A stretch of DNA of 64,000 nucleotides, taken from positions 992,001 to 1,056,000 of the forward strand of contig NZ_JAAABI010000001.1 in the NCBI RefSeq assembly GCF_009903685.1, read 5' to 3'. This DNA comes from Flagellimonas ochracea (GTDB lineage Bacteria > Bacteroidota > Bacteroidia > Flavobacteriales > Flavobacteriaceae). The position numbers and the translations under genes are program-made. Shown one piece after another: positions 53,458 through 61,844 of this stretch (position 1 is its first letter; every line of letters begins with the position of its first letter). The notes beneath the pieces were generated by a model, which did no database searches, was not told where the DNA came from, and saw only the letters and a list, made by a program, of their open reading frames with translations.

Positions 53458-54873
53458 TTACATTTTTATCAAACGTTTTACGACAAGTAGATTACCCTCA
53501 GCATCCGTTACCCGTATCACATAAAAGCCAGATGACAGTCCATACAAATCCTTGATGACCAATGTATCGGTATTCTGAAATGCTTCTTCCCGAATCAACA
53601 TACCCATCATATTAAATACTTCAATAACGCAGTCTCTTCGCTTACTAAGGTTAATGGTAATCTTTTCAGTGAATGGATTGGGATGCGCCGTAATGATCAC
53701 AGGCTTGTCATCCAACAAATCTCCTCCTTCTTCCCAAACAATAGGTTCAAACAATTTTTCGGAGAAAGGATATGGTTTAAACGCTCTATTTGGTGTTGAA
53801 GCTTTATTTGATCCCCCATTGAGCACATCAATGCTGGCCTCAAAAGAAGATCCCGGGGCAGCTTCGAAGCCAGGTACTAAGTTAATTTCATTCACAGATT
53901 CAAATCGAGCTACCGTACCTGCAGGTACGATGAAGTTGTTCCCCGCCTCGATATTGAATTGATAGTAAAAGATTTCTTCAGGGTTGTAGGTGTTGCTCAC
54001 AATATAGTTGTCCAACTGTGCCAATCCATTTTCAGCGTAAAAAACGCCATAGACCCTAGAATCAGTAATATCATTTGGATCAACCAAGGGCAGCGTCTCC
54101 CCATCGAATACATAGGTTCCATCATATCGTAACATAGAAGTGGTGATATAAGAAGAACTTTGGTGAATTTCTTCCCAGTCTTGCCAAACTTTATCCACGT
54201 GGGAATGGTGGAAATAAAATACCGGGTCTCTTGGAGAGAGTGGCGTGGGCATTGCTCCTCCTGTCCAAACGTGTGCTCCTCTGTGAACCGCCTGACGTTC
54301 CAATCTATTGGAAAAAGTAAAAAAATCGGTTTCGGTTATGAGATTGTTAAGATCGGTAGCGGTTGGCATTGGCCCGTTACTCGCAAGATTTCTATTTAAT
54401 GACCAATTAGCATCAAAACTACCCAAAAAGCTTTCATCCCAAATAGCATCGGTCGGTGATTGATAGATAATGGAGTTCCAATAGCCCAAACTGATCTCTG
54501 GATTGATTTCCTGGACCGCCTGCTCCATTTCGAACATCTGTCTTCGGTGCCAGGCTAAGAATATTTCCCGTTCCGATTCGTCAGGCAGATTAAAGTGAAG
54601 GTCTAAACGGGTAGGATCCGCTGAATTATCAAAATTGAAGAAATCACCGTGGAAAGTGGCCAAATCGTTAAACAGGTCCGGACCATTTCTCAATTCGTAA
54701 AAAGCATCGACAAGTTCTGTAATCTCATAATCGGTCATCTCGTCAAATCCTTTCCGTATACTTTGACCGAAAGTCAATTGCCCAATAAAAAAACCGAGCA
54801 AAAGAATGAATACTTCAATTTTCCCTACTTGGAAAAAATAAGATTTAGTGGGCATATGTTTATTTCTTGACAA
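53458..54873 (-). CDS. Secreted tyrosinase with T9SS sorting domain
   Basis: A 471-residue protein. The hydrophobic segment VFILLLGFFIGQLTFG (21-36) is a signal peptide. The tyrosinase core has CuA-type histidines in HGDFFN (H75) and AWHRRQMFEMEQ (H109), and CuB histidines in HRGAHVWTGG (H197, H201) and YFHHSHVDKVWQDWE. The C-terminus from about 395 (AHPNPFTEKITINLSK...FYVIRVTDAEGNLLVVKRLIKM) is a type A T9SS sorting domain, so it is exported by the gliding-machinery secretion system. It could oxidise phenols. Convergent with the copper receptor/HMA genes, it may be their copper client. The start may be MSRNKHM or M7. Confidence 0.92.
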   Translation of the reverse strand: MSRNKHMPTKSYFFQVGKIEVFILLLGFFIGQLTFGQSIRKGFDEMTDYEITELVDAFYELRNGPDLFNDLATFHGDFFNFDNSADPTRLDLHFNLPDESEREIFLAWHRRQMFEMEQAVQEINPEISLGYWNSIIYQSPTDAIWDESFLGSFDANWSLNRNLASNGPMPTATDLNNLITETDFFTFSNRLERQAVHRGAHVWTGGAMPTPLSPRDPVFYFHHSHVDKVWQDWEEIHQSSSYITTSMLRYDGTYVFDGETLPLVDPNDITDSRVYGVFYAENGLAQLDNYIVSNTYNPEEIFYYQFNIEAGNNFIVPAGTVARFESVNEINLVPGFEAAPGSSFEASIDVLNGGSNKASTPNRAFKPYPFSEKLFEPIVWEEGGDLLDDKPVIITAHPNPFTEKITINLSKRRDCVIEVFNMMGMLIREEAFQNTDTLVIKDLYGLSSGFYVIRVTDAEGNLLVVKRLIKM

Positions 54874-54882
54874 TCTGCTTTG

Positions 54883-57249
54883 TTATTTTTGTTTCTCTTC
54901 CAACTTTTCAACTCTTTCCAGAAGAGCATCGATTCTTGCTTTTTCGAGTTCCAGTTGCTTGATCTTATTGTCTTGGGCAATCAGATAAAGTGTAAGCTCC
55001 TCAATTTTTTCGAGCAACTTAGCGTTCATTGTTCCTAAATCAATGCCCTCTTTTTCAATTTCATCCGCACTCGGGATATTGGGTAAATGTCCATTTTCCT
55101 TGATAAACTCCTTTATTTCCTCCAAATCTTTCAAATCAAAACCTGGCTCAAAAACGTAATCTGGCCAGTTGCCCTGCAATTCCACACGAACACCCTCTGC
55201 TATCATATTGCCTGCAACCGCCAATCGATAACCCTGCGTATCCGTGGTGCCAATTCCCATGTTTCTATCTGCAAACAAATCTCTGGCAGTCCAATCCACA
55301 GTATTCAAATTGGAGTTTTCTGAAGTATAGTCGATAATCCCGCCCCCATCAAGGGTAAGTACTGTCTCTGTATTTCCTGCAGCAGATACGTTTCCTACTG
55401 CATCCTCCGCTAGTACTGTAAAGTCGTAGCTTGTGCTTGGCGAAAGTCCATTTACATTGAATGATGTTGCAGTTCCTGTATTGGCTATGCTCACCCCATC
55501 CTGGAAAACTTCATAGTTGGTTACCCCCACATTGTCCGTGGAAGCACTCCAAGAAAGGACCGTACTATTTGAAGTGGTTCCTGAAGCACTCAAGTCCGAA
55601 ACAGCAGTGGGAGCTTCTGTATCTGGAATAGCATCTGTATTGACCGTTTCGGTATTACTTACGGCAGAAATATTACCGGCGGCATCCTCCGCAAAAACCG
55701 TAAAGTCATAGCTTGTACTCGGAGAAAGTCCCGTTACGTTGAATGCTGTGGTTGTTCCCGTATTCGCAATGCTCACACCATCCTGAAAAACTTCGTAGTT
55801 GGTCACCCCTACATTATCTGTGGAGGCACTCCAAGTCAAGTCTGTTGTAGTTGTGGTGGTATTCGCCGATGACAAATCTGTTATTGCAGAGGGAGCTTCG
55901 GTATCGGGAGCCTGAAGTGTCACCACAGTCTCCGTGTTACTCACAGGTGAAGTATTTCCAGCGGCATCCTGAGCGAAGACCGTGAAATCATAGCTGGTCA
56001 GTTCAGCAAGGCCTGTAACATTAAAAGTTGTGGTTCCCGTGTTACCAATGCTCACCCCATCCTGGAACACTTCATAGTTGGTCACACCCACATTGTCTGT
56101 AGCTGGACTCCAGGAAAGGTCGGTACTGTTGAAAGTGGTATTTGCTGAAGACAGGTCCGTAACAGCACTTGGAGCTTCCGTATCAGGTACACCGGCCGTA
56201 ACAACTGTTTCCGTGTTGCTCACGGTCGAAACATTCCCTGCTGCGTCTTCTGCAAAAACAGTAAAGTCGTAACTCGTGCTAGGCGCAAGACCTGTGACGT
56301 TAAAAGCTGTGGTCGTCCCGGTGTTGGCAATGCTCACCCCATCCTGAAAGACTTCGTAATTGGTCACGCCCACATTATCGGTGGAAGCACTCCAAGAAAG
56401 GTCTGTTGTGGTCGTGGTGGTATTGGCTGATGCTAAATCAGTAATCGCGGAAGGACCCTCAGTATCAGGGGCTGCCAAAGTAACAACCGTTTCCGTATTC
56501 CCGGCTGCAGATAAATTTCCGGCAGCATCCTCCGCAAACACAGTAAAGTCATAACTGGTTTCGGAATCGAGACCAGTTACAATCAAAGAGGTAATGCCGC
56601 CCCCCGCATTGCCACGCCAAACACCATCCTGGAAAACCTGATAATTTACAACCCCGATATTATCAGTGGAAGCGCTCCAAGTTAATTCTGTTGAATTGAA
56701 CGTAGTGTTAGAAGAAGTCAGGTCGTTGACCGGGGTGGGTGGCTCGGTATCCGCTCCATCTGGAACTATCACAATATTATCAATGAACACCGTGTTTCCC
56801 GCAACCAGCCGTGCAGACCATGGACTAACGTATACACGTATTTGGGGAGTGGTGGACGTCGCAGTTACTGTCCATTCACGTTGCTGCCACGTACTGTTGG
56901 TGATTGCAGTAGTACTAAATCCAGAAACACCTTGCCAATTGGCAAAGGCTGGATTGTTGAATTGTGCGCCACGTCTCGCCCATATAGAAATATAATAATC
57001 CTGACCTACAACCGCATCCCATGTATAGGAAACATAGGTTCCATTATTCCCATTGGATACTGCTCTTAGGGAAAAAACACCTGATTGTGCGTCCGTATTA
57101 TCCGAAAAAATATCCGTAGTACCTGCCCATCCTGTAGTGGCATCGGCTTCATTGGCAGGTGAAGCGGCGTTAGCATCGTCATATAAGTTCTGGGCAAAAA
57201 CCCCAGTGACCATTAAAGTAAATAATGGGAAAAGTAATTTTTTTATCAT
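54883..57249 (-). CDS. FN3-repeat surface protein with coiled-coil tail
   Basis: A 788-residue secreted protein. A signal peptide (MIKKLLFPLFTLMVTGVFAQ) is followed by a carbohydrate-binding-module-like beta sandwich (20-165, 'YDDANAASPANEADATTGW'). Five fibronectin type III domains fill about 168-634, each with the core DNVGVTNYEVFQDGVSIANT. The end is not a T9SS domain but the tail-fibre-like unit 'NMGIGTTDTQGYRLAVAGNM' and a coiled coil (LKDLEEIKEFIKENGHLPNI...LEKARIDALLERVEKL). This tail is common in Bacteroidota surface proteins. A role as adhesin or matrix protein is likely; secretion route is unclear. The gene is 9 bases from the tyrosinase start on the same strand. Confidence 0.85.
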   Translation of the reverse strand: MIKKLLFPLFTLMVTGVFAQNLYDDANAASPANEADATTGWAGTTDIFSDNTDAQSGVFSLRAVSNGNNGTYVSYTWDAVVGQDYYISIWARRGAQFNNPAFANWQGVSGFSTTAITNSTWQQREWTVTATSTTPQIRVYVSPWSARLVAGNTVFIDNIVIVPDGADTEPPTPVNDLTSSNTTFNSTELTWSASTDNIGVVNYQVFQDGVWRGNAGGGITSLIVTGLDSETSYDFTVFAEDAAGNLSAAGNTETVVTLAAPDTEGPSAITDLASANTTTTTTDLSWSASTDNVGVTNYEVFQDGVSIANTGTTTAFNVTGLAPSTSYDFTVFAEDAAGNVSTVSNTETVVTAGVPDTEAPSAVTDLSSANTTFNSTDLSWSPATDNVGVTNYEVFQDGVSIGNTGTTTFNVTGLAELTSYDFTVFAQDAAGNTSPVSNTETVVTLQAPDTEAPSAITDLSSANTTTTTTDLTWSASTDNVGVTNYEVFQDGVSIANTGTTTAFNVTGLSPSTSYDFTVFAEDAAGNISAVSNTETVNTDAIPDTEAPTAVSDLSASGTTSNSTVLSWSASTDNVGVTNYEVFQDGVSIANTGTATSFNVNGLSPSTSYDFTVLAEDAVGNVSAAGNTETVLTLDGGGIIDYTSENSNLNTVDWTARDLFADRNMGIGTTDTQGYRLAVAGNMIAEGVRVELQGNWPDYVFEPGFDLKDLEEIKEFIKENGHLPNIPSADEIEKEGIDLGTMNAKLLEKIEELTLYLIAQDNKIKQLELEKARIDALLERVEKLEEKQK
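55348..56748 (-). repeat. Five tandem FN3-coding repeats
   Basis: Each unit is about 280 bases. Units 2, 4 and 5 are near-identical over long stretches, such as those coding for NVGVTNYEVFQDGVSIANTG and TSYDFTVFAEDAAGN; units 1 and 3 are more divergent. Such arrays can gain or lose units by recombination. Confidence 0.85.
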
Positions 57250-57612
57250 CGAGTACTGGCTTTAAGGTTGATGAGGAAACACTCTCTATAACAAAGTTAT
57301 AACACCACAAATCGATGCAATCTTTTACATATAAATTATCGATGAAATGCAAAAAAACACTATGACGGTAACCTTTTAAAACATAAAAAAAGAGCAGTAC
57401 TCACCAAATTGGTATTACAACGAATTCCGCAATAATTTTTTCATCAATAGCACGTTTACTTATAGACAAACAGCCGAAATCGAAAACAAATTCAATATAT
57501 ATTGATTGGGATACCTTATATTTACTGATAAGGAATGGTAATCAGTTGGAACTGAAAGAATTTTTCAGTCTGGTGGTATTTAATTTTCCTGCCCCCTCTT
57601 AACCTCAAACAA
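57250..57612. other. Divergent intergenic region with CGATGAAAT site
   Basis: 360 bases between the FN3 protein gene (minus) and the second CapK-like gene (plus). ATTATCGATGAAATGC at 57335-57350 repeats the element found upstream of the beta-helix lipoprotein and gmd, here 91 bases from the FN3 gene start. ATCGATGCAAT at 57311-57321 is a weaker copy. No ORF seen. Confidence 0.5.
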
Positions 57613-58965
57613 ATGAACAGTAGCCCCCTAAACTACCTGCGTCGTTATGCTTTCTGGGCATTGGACCTAATGAAAGGCGGAGAAATTAGAAAGCATTTCA
57701 ATGATATTCAAGAAACCCTTGAAAAAAACTCCTTTGATTCCTTAAAAGAAAAAATCAATAGCCCATTAAGTGATTTGCTGAAAAAAGCTACCAATCACTC
57801 CAATTTTTATACAGACTTCAAGCACTGTAAATCTCTTAAAGATTTTCCCGTCATCAATAAAAATATTATTAAAGAGAATTTTGAAAACTTGCTGATTAAG
57901 ACCTCGAGCAAGGAAAAACATCATAAAATGTTTACTAGCGGATCAACGGGAATTCCCTTTATGGTCTACCAAAACCAAGGCAAGAAGAATAGGAATACTG
58001 CAGATACTATATATTTCGCGGCCCAAGCAGGATATACCCTTGGAGACAAGCTACTCTATGTTCGACTATGGAATGAAAATCTAAAAAAGAGAAAAATTCC
58101 TGCTTTTCTACAAAATATAGTCCAAGTAAACATTGATGATCTAAAAAAGGAAGATTACATTAAAAACCTATTGAAAAAACTTCAAAAGGATCCATCCCCA
58201 AAAGCTTGGTTGGGATACCCTTCCGGTTTGGAAAAGATTTGTGATTATTTGGATAAAATCAATTCTAGGCCCTTGGATTGCAACGTGCAATCTATCATAG
58301 GAATGTCCGAAAGCCTAAGTGACCATGTACGTAGCAAAATGTGGTACTATTTCAATACACCGATGGTATCGCGCTATTCCAATTTTGAAAACGGAATTAT
58401 TGCGCAACAACCTGCTGACGGTGATTTTTTTGTCGTAAACTGGGCAAGTTACATATTAGAAATATTGGATTTTAATACCGATGAACCTGCAAAAGAAGGA
58501 CAGCTTGGACGTATTGTGATTACCGATCTCTACAACCATGCCACTCCTATGATCAGATACGACACCGGTGATGTGGGGGCGTTGACCAAGATACCCTCCT
58601 ATCCGTTTCCAGTGTTAAAATCTGTGGAAGGAAGAAAAGCAGATATTTTAATGGACACCCAAGGAAATATGACAAGTCCCTACAAGTACATGAGTATTCT
58701 GCCAGCGTTCCCTGAACTGAAACAAGTACAATTTGTCCAAAATGAGAAGAACAGATATACCATCAAACTAAATGTGGACAACACCTTCAACAGAGAAGCA
58801 GAACTGGTGAGGTCTTTTAAGGGCATAATTGGTAAAAATGCTAGGGTGACTGTGGATTATGTAAATGAAATTCCTCTTTTAAACTCCAAAAAACGAAAGA
58901 TTACCCGTAATTTGTATTTGGAGAATACCAGAGAAACCCAGAATGAAAAATCGCTAACTCACTAG
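57613..58965 (+). CDS. CapK-like adenylate-forming ligase, copy 2
   Basis: A 450-residue paralogue of the protein at 48806-50191. Both start with a similar 'LRRYAFWALDLMKGGEIRKHF' stretch. The ATP loop is MFTSGSTGIPFMVYQNQGKK, later motifs are VSRYSNFENGIIAQQP and IRYDTGDVGALTK, and the catalytic-lysine region is PLLNSKKRKI. It should form an acyl-adenylate. Directly downstream (12 bases) is an ATP-grasp gene, giving a ligase pair. Its TTG/ATG choice is clear: ATG at 57613 (MNSSPLNYLRR). Confidence 0.87.
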   Translation: MNSSPLNYLRRYAFWALDLMKGGEIRKHFNDIQETLEKNSFDSLKEKINSPLSDLLKKATNHSNFYTDFKHCKSLKDFPVINKNIIKENFENLLIKTSSKEKHHKMFTSGSTGIPFMVYQNQGKKNRNTADTIYFAAQAGYTLGDKLLYVRLWNENLKKRKIPAFLQNIVQVNIDDLKKEDYIKNLLKKLQKDPSPKAWLGYPSGLEKICDYLDKINSRPLDCNVQSIIGMSESLSDHVRSKMWYYFNTPMVSRYSNFENGIIAQQPADGDFFVVNWASYILEILDFNTDEPAKEGQLGRIVITDLYNHATPMIRYDTGDVGALTKIPSYPFPVLKSVEGRKADILMDTQGNMTSPYKYMSILPAFPELKQVQFVQNEKNRYTIKLNVDNTFNREAELVRSFKGIIGKNARVTVDYVNEIPLLNSKKRKITRNLYLENTRETQNEKSLTH

Positions 58966-58977
58966 CCGTTTTGTTAC

Positions 58978-60000
58978 ATGAAACAAACCAACATCCTTTT
59001 CACCTGCGCCGGTCGTCGGAATTATTTGATCAATTATTTTAAAGACGCCCTTGCGGGAAATGGAAAAATCTTGGCTGCCGACAATCAACTCACCGCTCCC
59101 GCTCTGGTAGATGCCGATGTAGCCATTCAAGTTCCGTCCATTTATGATGAAGGTTATATCCCTACACTGAAAAAATTGGTCCGAGAGCATAAAATCGATG
59201 CCATTATTTCCCTAAATGATCTTGAATTGCCCATTTTGGCAAAACATCGTGAAGAACTGGAATCCGAGGGCGCCAAGATCATAGTTTCAGATACCGGGGT
59301 CATAGATATTGCTTTTGACAAATACAAAACATTCAATTTCTTCAAAAACCTGGGTGTTGGAACCCCAAAAACCTACTTGACGGTTGAAGAGGCAATGGAA
59401 GCAATCAGAAATGATGAAATCCGCTATCCTGTCATTATTAAGCCCAGGTGGGGCAGTGCTTCAATTGCGGTGGATATTGCTGAAAATGAAACGGAATTGA
59501 AATTGGCCTATCAACTCCAACATATTAAGCTTAAAAAATCCATTCTTAAAAATGCCAGTGCCTCCGATATTGAACGGAGTATACTGATCCAAGAGAAAAT
59601 CAATGGTGAAGAATATGGTATCGACATCTTAAATGATTTTGAGGGAAATCATTACGGGTCTTTTGTCCGAAAAAAAATGGCAATGCGTTCTGGAGAAACC
59701 GATAAAGCTATATCTGTTATCAATGAAGAATTCTCTAAAACCGCACAACTTATTGCAGAAAACACCAGGCACATTGGAAATATGGACTGCGATTTTTTCG
59801 TAAAGGATGGACAGGTATATTATTTGGAAATGAACCCTCGCTTTGGTGGGGGTTATCCTTTCTCACATGAAGCTGGAATAAACACACCAGCCATTTATTT
59901 GGCGTGGCTACAAGGAGAGAAAAATGTAGATATGTTCAATAAGTTTGAGGCAAACAAAATGTTTTCGAAATATGACAAAATGATGCCCATTAAAATATAA
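58978..60000 (+). CDS. ATP-grasp ligase
   Basis: A 340-residue ATP-grasp protein of the carbamoyl-phosphate-synthase-like group. The N-terminal Rossmann part begins ILFTCAGRRNYLINYFKDAL. The ATP-binding region has YPVIIKPRWGSASIAVD and SILIQEKINGEEYGIDI, and the metal-binding motif is VYYLEMNPRFGGGYPF. Such enzymes join a carboxylate to an amine through an acyl phosphate. Next to a CapK-like ligase it may add an amino acid to a sugar carboxylate or amine, which is inference. A terminator follows. Confidence 0.87.
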   Translation: MKQTNILFTCAGRRNYLINYFKDALAGNGKILAADNQLTAPALVDADVAIQVPSIYDEGYIPTLKKLVREHKIDAIISLNDLELPILAKHREELESEGAKIIVSDTGVIDIAFDKYKTFNFFKNLGVGTPKTYLTVEEAMEAIRNDEIRYPVIIKPRWGSASIAVDIAENETELKLAYQLQHIKLKKSILKNASASDIERSILIQEKINGEEYGIDILNDFEGNHYGSFVRKKMAMRSGETDKAISVINEEFSKTAQLIAENTRHIGNMDCDFFVKDGQVYYLEMNPRFGGGYPFSHEAGINTPAIYLAWLQGEKNVDMFNKFEANKMFSKYDKMMPIKI

Positions 60001-60040
60001 GTGTTCTCCGTTATTTTTTTGCCCATCCATACCAAAACAA

Positions 60041-60072
60041 AAAAGGCCGCAACATGAATATTGCGGCCTTTC
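60041..60072. terminator. Bidirectional terminator
   Basis: AAAGGCCGCAA/TTGCGGCCTTT, a perfect 11-base-pair stem with an 8-base loop, between the convergent ATP-grasp and OmpA genes. Confidence 0.85.
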
Positions 60073-60088
60073 TTCTGATATCACTTTA

Positions 60089-61270
60089 TCAATCCATGAT
60101 TGTAAATGCCGATCTTCTGTTCTTGGCATGTTTTGTCTCGGGACACAAAACATTGTCATCACATTCGTTCACCAATCTTTTTTCCCCGAATGCTTCCTGG
60201 CTTATTCTTTCCTTTGAAATTCCCTTGGCCAAAACATATTCCACTGTTCTCTGAGCTCTTCTTTCGGACAACCATTGGTTGTACTTGTCCGTTCCACGGG
60301 AATCGGTATGGGCATTTACCTGAATCACCAATTTTGGTTCGCTTTCCATAATTGAAACCAACTCATCTAATAGTTCCTTGTCCCTAGAGGTCAAATAGGA
60401 GGAGTTCAATTTAAAGTAGACATTGCCCAAATCATTGATTTTGGTCTGTAGAGATTCGCGTTTGGCATCTTCCGCTTCTTTCTTTGCTTTTTCTGCTGAA
60501 GCGAGTTCTGCGGCTTCTTGTTCCCTTTTAAGGCGTTCTGCAAGTAGTCGAGCTTCTTCGTCCGCCTTTTGCTGAGCTGTTATTGAATCTTGTATGCGTT
60601 GTTGTTCCTTTTCCATTTCCTGCAAAAGGGCCAATTTTTCTTCTCCTTTTCTTGAAAGTCCTTTTTCCACCTCAAATCGATAGGCTACTCCTAACGCGTG
60701 CTGAATATGGTTGGAAGAGTTTTCCGTGTTCATGGTCCATTTTCCACTAGAATTAAAGTCCAGCCCCCAGTGATCGGAAAACCAAGTTCTAAAACCAACA
60801 ACGGCATTGTAGGTGCCCCGTCCCTGATTGTTGGCATCTGTGTAACCAGCACCAATGCCTATATAGGGGTCAAAAAAACCTGTTTCGCCCAAAATCATGT
60901 TAAGGTCATAACTTACCCTGAAGTCTAGACCCAAATAATCAACCTCTTCCGGATTTGGGACGTTATCCACAATTTTTCCTTCCTTATAACGATTGTAGGT
61001 TCCTATGGCCTCAACCCCCAGACCGTTTTCAAAATAACGGCCAACACTTATTCTTGAGGGAAAGGGTACCATGTTCCACCCATCGCTCAAATCCAATAAA
61101 TCTCCAAACTCATCTCCCGAGTCGTCCACAATATTAGTACCCAAGGTAATCATCCAAAAACTTTGGACAATGCTGTCTTTTTTGGTGAGTCCTACGTCTT
61201 GGGCAAATAAAATGGAGGTAGAAAGAAATACCAAAGCCACTACGAGAGGTTTAGAAGTTTTCATATTCAA
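60089..61270 (-). CDS. OmpA-family outer-membrane protein
   Basis: A 393-residue protein. A signal peptide (to about 23, ILFAQ) is followed by an eight-stranded beta-barrel-like domain (about 30-200). An Ala/Glu/Lys-rich coiled coil (220-275, QKADEEARLLAERLKREQEAA) comes next, and then a C-terminal OmpA domain. The peptidoglycan-binding motif NAHTDSRGTDKYNQWLSERRAQ holds the diaminopimelate-binding Asp and Arg. It tethers the outer membrane to the cell wall. It is probably monocistronic, ending at the bidirectional terminator. Confidence 0.93.
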   Translation of the reverse strand: MNMKTSKPLVVALVFLSTSILFAQDVGLTKKDSIVQSFWMITLGTNIVDDSGDEFGDLLDLSDGWNMVPFPSRISVGRYFENGLGVEAIGTYNRYKEGKIVDNVPNPEEVDYLGLDFRVSYDLNMILGETGFFDPYIGIGAGYTDANNQGRGTYNAVVGFRTWFSDHWGLDFNSSGKWTMNTENSSNHIQHALGVAYRFEVEKGLSRKGEEKLALLQEMEKEQQRIQDSITAQQKADEEARLLAERLKREQEAAELASAEKAKKEAEDAKRESLQTKINDLGNVYFKLNSSYLTSRDKELLDELVSIMESEPKLVIQVNAHTDSRGTDKYNQWLSERRAQRTVEYVLAKGISKERISQEAFGEKRLVNECDDNVLCPETKHAKNRRSAFTIMD

Positions 61271-61379
61271 GATTTGAGATTTATAAAAACAAAACTAGGT
61301 CAACCTCTTAAAAAGCTGAATTTTGTGCCTTCAAGTACCGCAATTTTCGATAAGAAGTAAAAATGAAAGGTCTGTGGAC

Positions 61380-61841
61380 TTACCAATTAACCTTTTTAAA
61401 GTCTATTTTTTTAAAAGTTACTGGCATTTTATAGACGTAGAACGGATAAGAAATGGGTAAGGTATCTACCTGATTATCTTTATTTTCCGAAGTCAATGAC
61501 ACAGCCAACGACAGATGTTCTTCAGTTTCTTCAGATTTGGATAAAATTGGTGTGTTGTCTCCATGTTGTTTTCCAAGACAAAGTACAATGACCTGTTCCG
61601 TGGAAAAATCCACCACAGGAACCGGTAAACCCGGTTTTCTGGTCATATTGATCTTAGAATATAATTTCTTCAGTGATTTTGTATCACTAATTATCATGGC
61701 TTCATATTCGTCGAAGCCTGAATAATAATCGTGCATAAGAAGTGTCACCTCTTCCATCTGTTCCAATGCCTGAGAATCTGTTTTTTTTTGGGCCTTGCAA
61801 GATAAAAGGCAAATTAATATTATGATCAAGCTGTGTTTCAC
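61380..61841 (-). CDS. Hypothetical lipoprotein, 153 aa
   Basis: The start MKHSLIIILICLLSCKAQK has a clear lipobox (LLSC, Cys15). The mature domain of about 135 residues includes 'EYEAMIISDTKSLKKLYSKINMTRKPGLPVPVVDFSTEQVIVLCLG', a mixed alpha/beta pattern. Similar small lipoproteins occur in Flavobacteriaceae, but I know no function. It lies 3 bases downstream of bshA on the same strand, so it is co-transcribed with it. Confidence 0.75.
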   Translation of the reverse strand: MKHSLIIILICLLSCKAQKKTDSQALEQMEEVTLLMHDYYSGFDEYEAMIISDTKSLKKLYSKINMTRKPGLPVPVVDFSTEQVIVLCLGKQHGDNTPILSKSEETEEHLSLAVSLTSENKDNQVDTLPISYPFYVYKMPVTFKKIDFKKVNW

Positions 61842-61844
61842 GGT

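Noticed and set aside
55348-56748. Periodic repeats considered as CRISPR or satellite DNA
   Set aside because: Units are about 280 bases, in frame and protein-coding; no spacers of 25-40 bases and no cas genes.
55087-57265. Several plus-strand ORFs of 64-109 codons across the FN3 gene
   Set aside because: They repeat with the same period as the FN3 units and are simply antisense shadows of the repeats.
48806-58965. 50.2-57.2 kb segment considered as a mobile island
   Set aside because: The CapK paralogues at its borders are in opposite orientation and only distantly alike; no integrase, transposase, tRNA or direct repeat borders were found.
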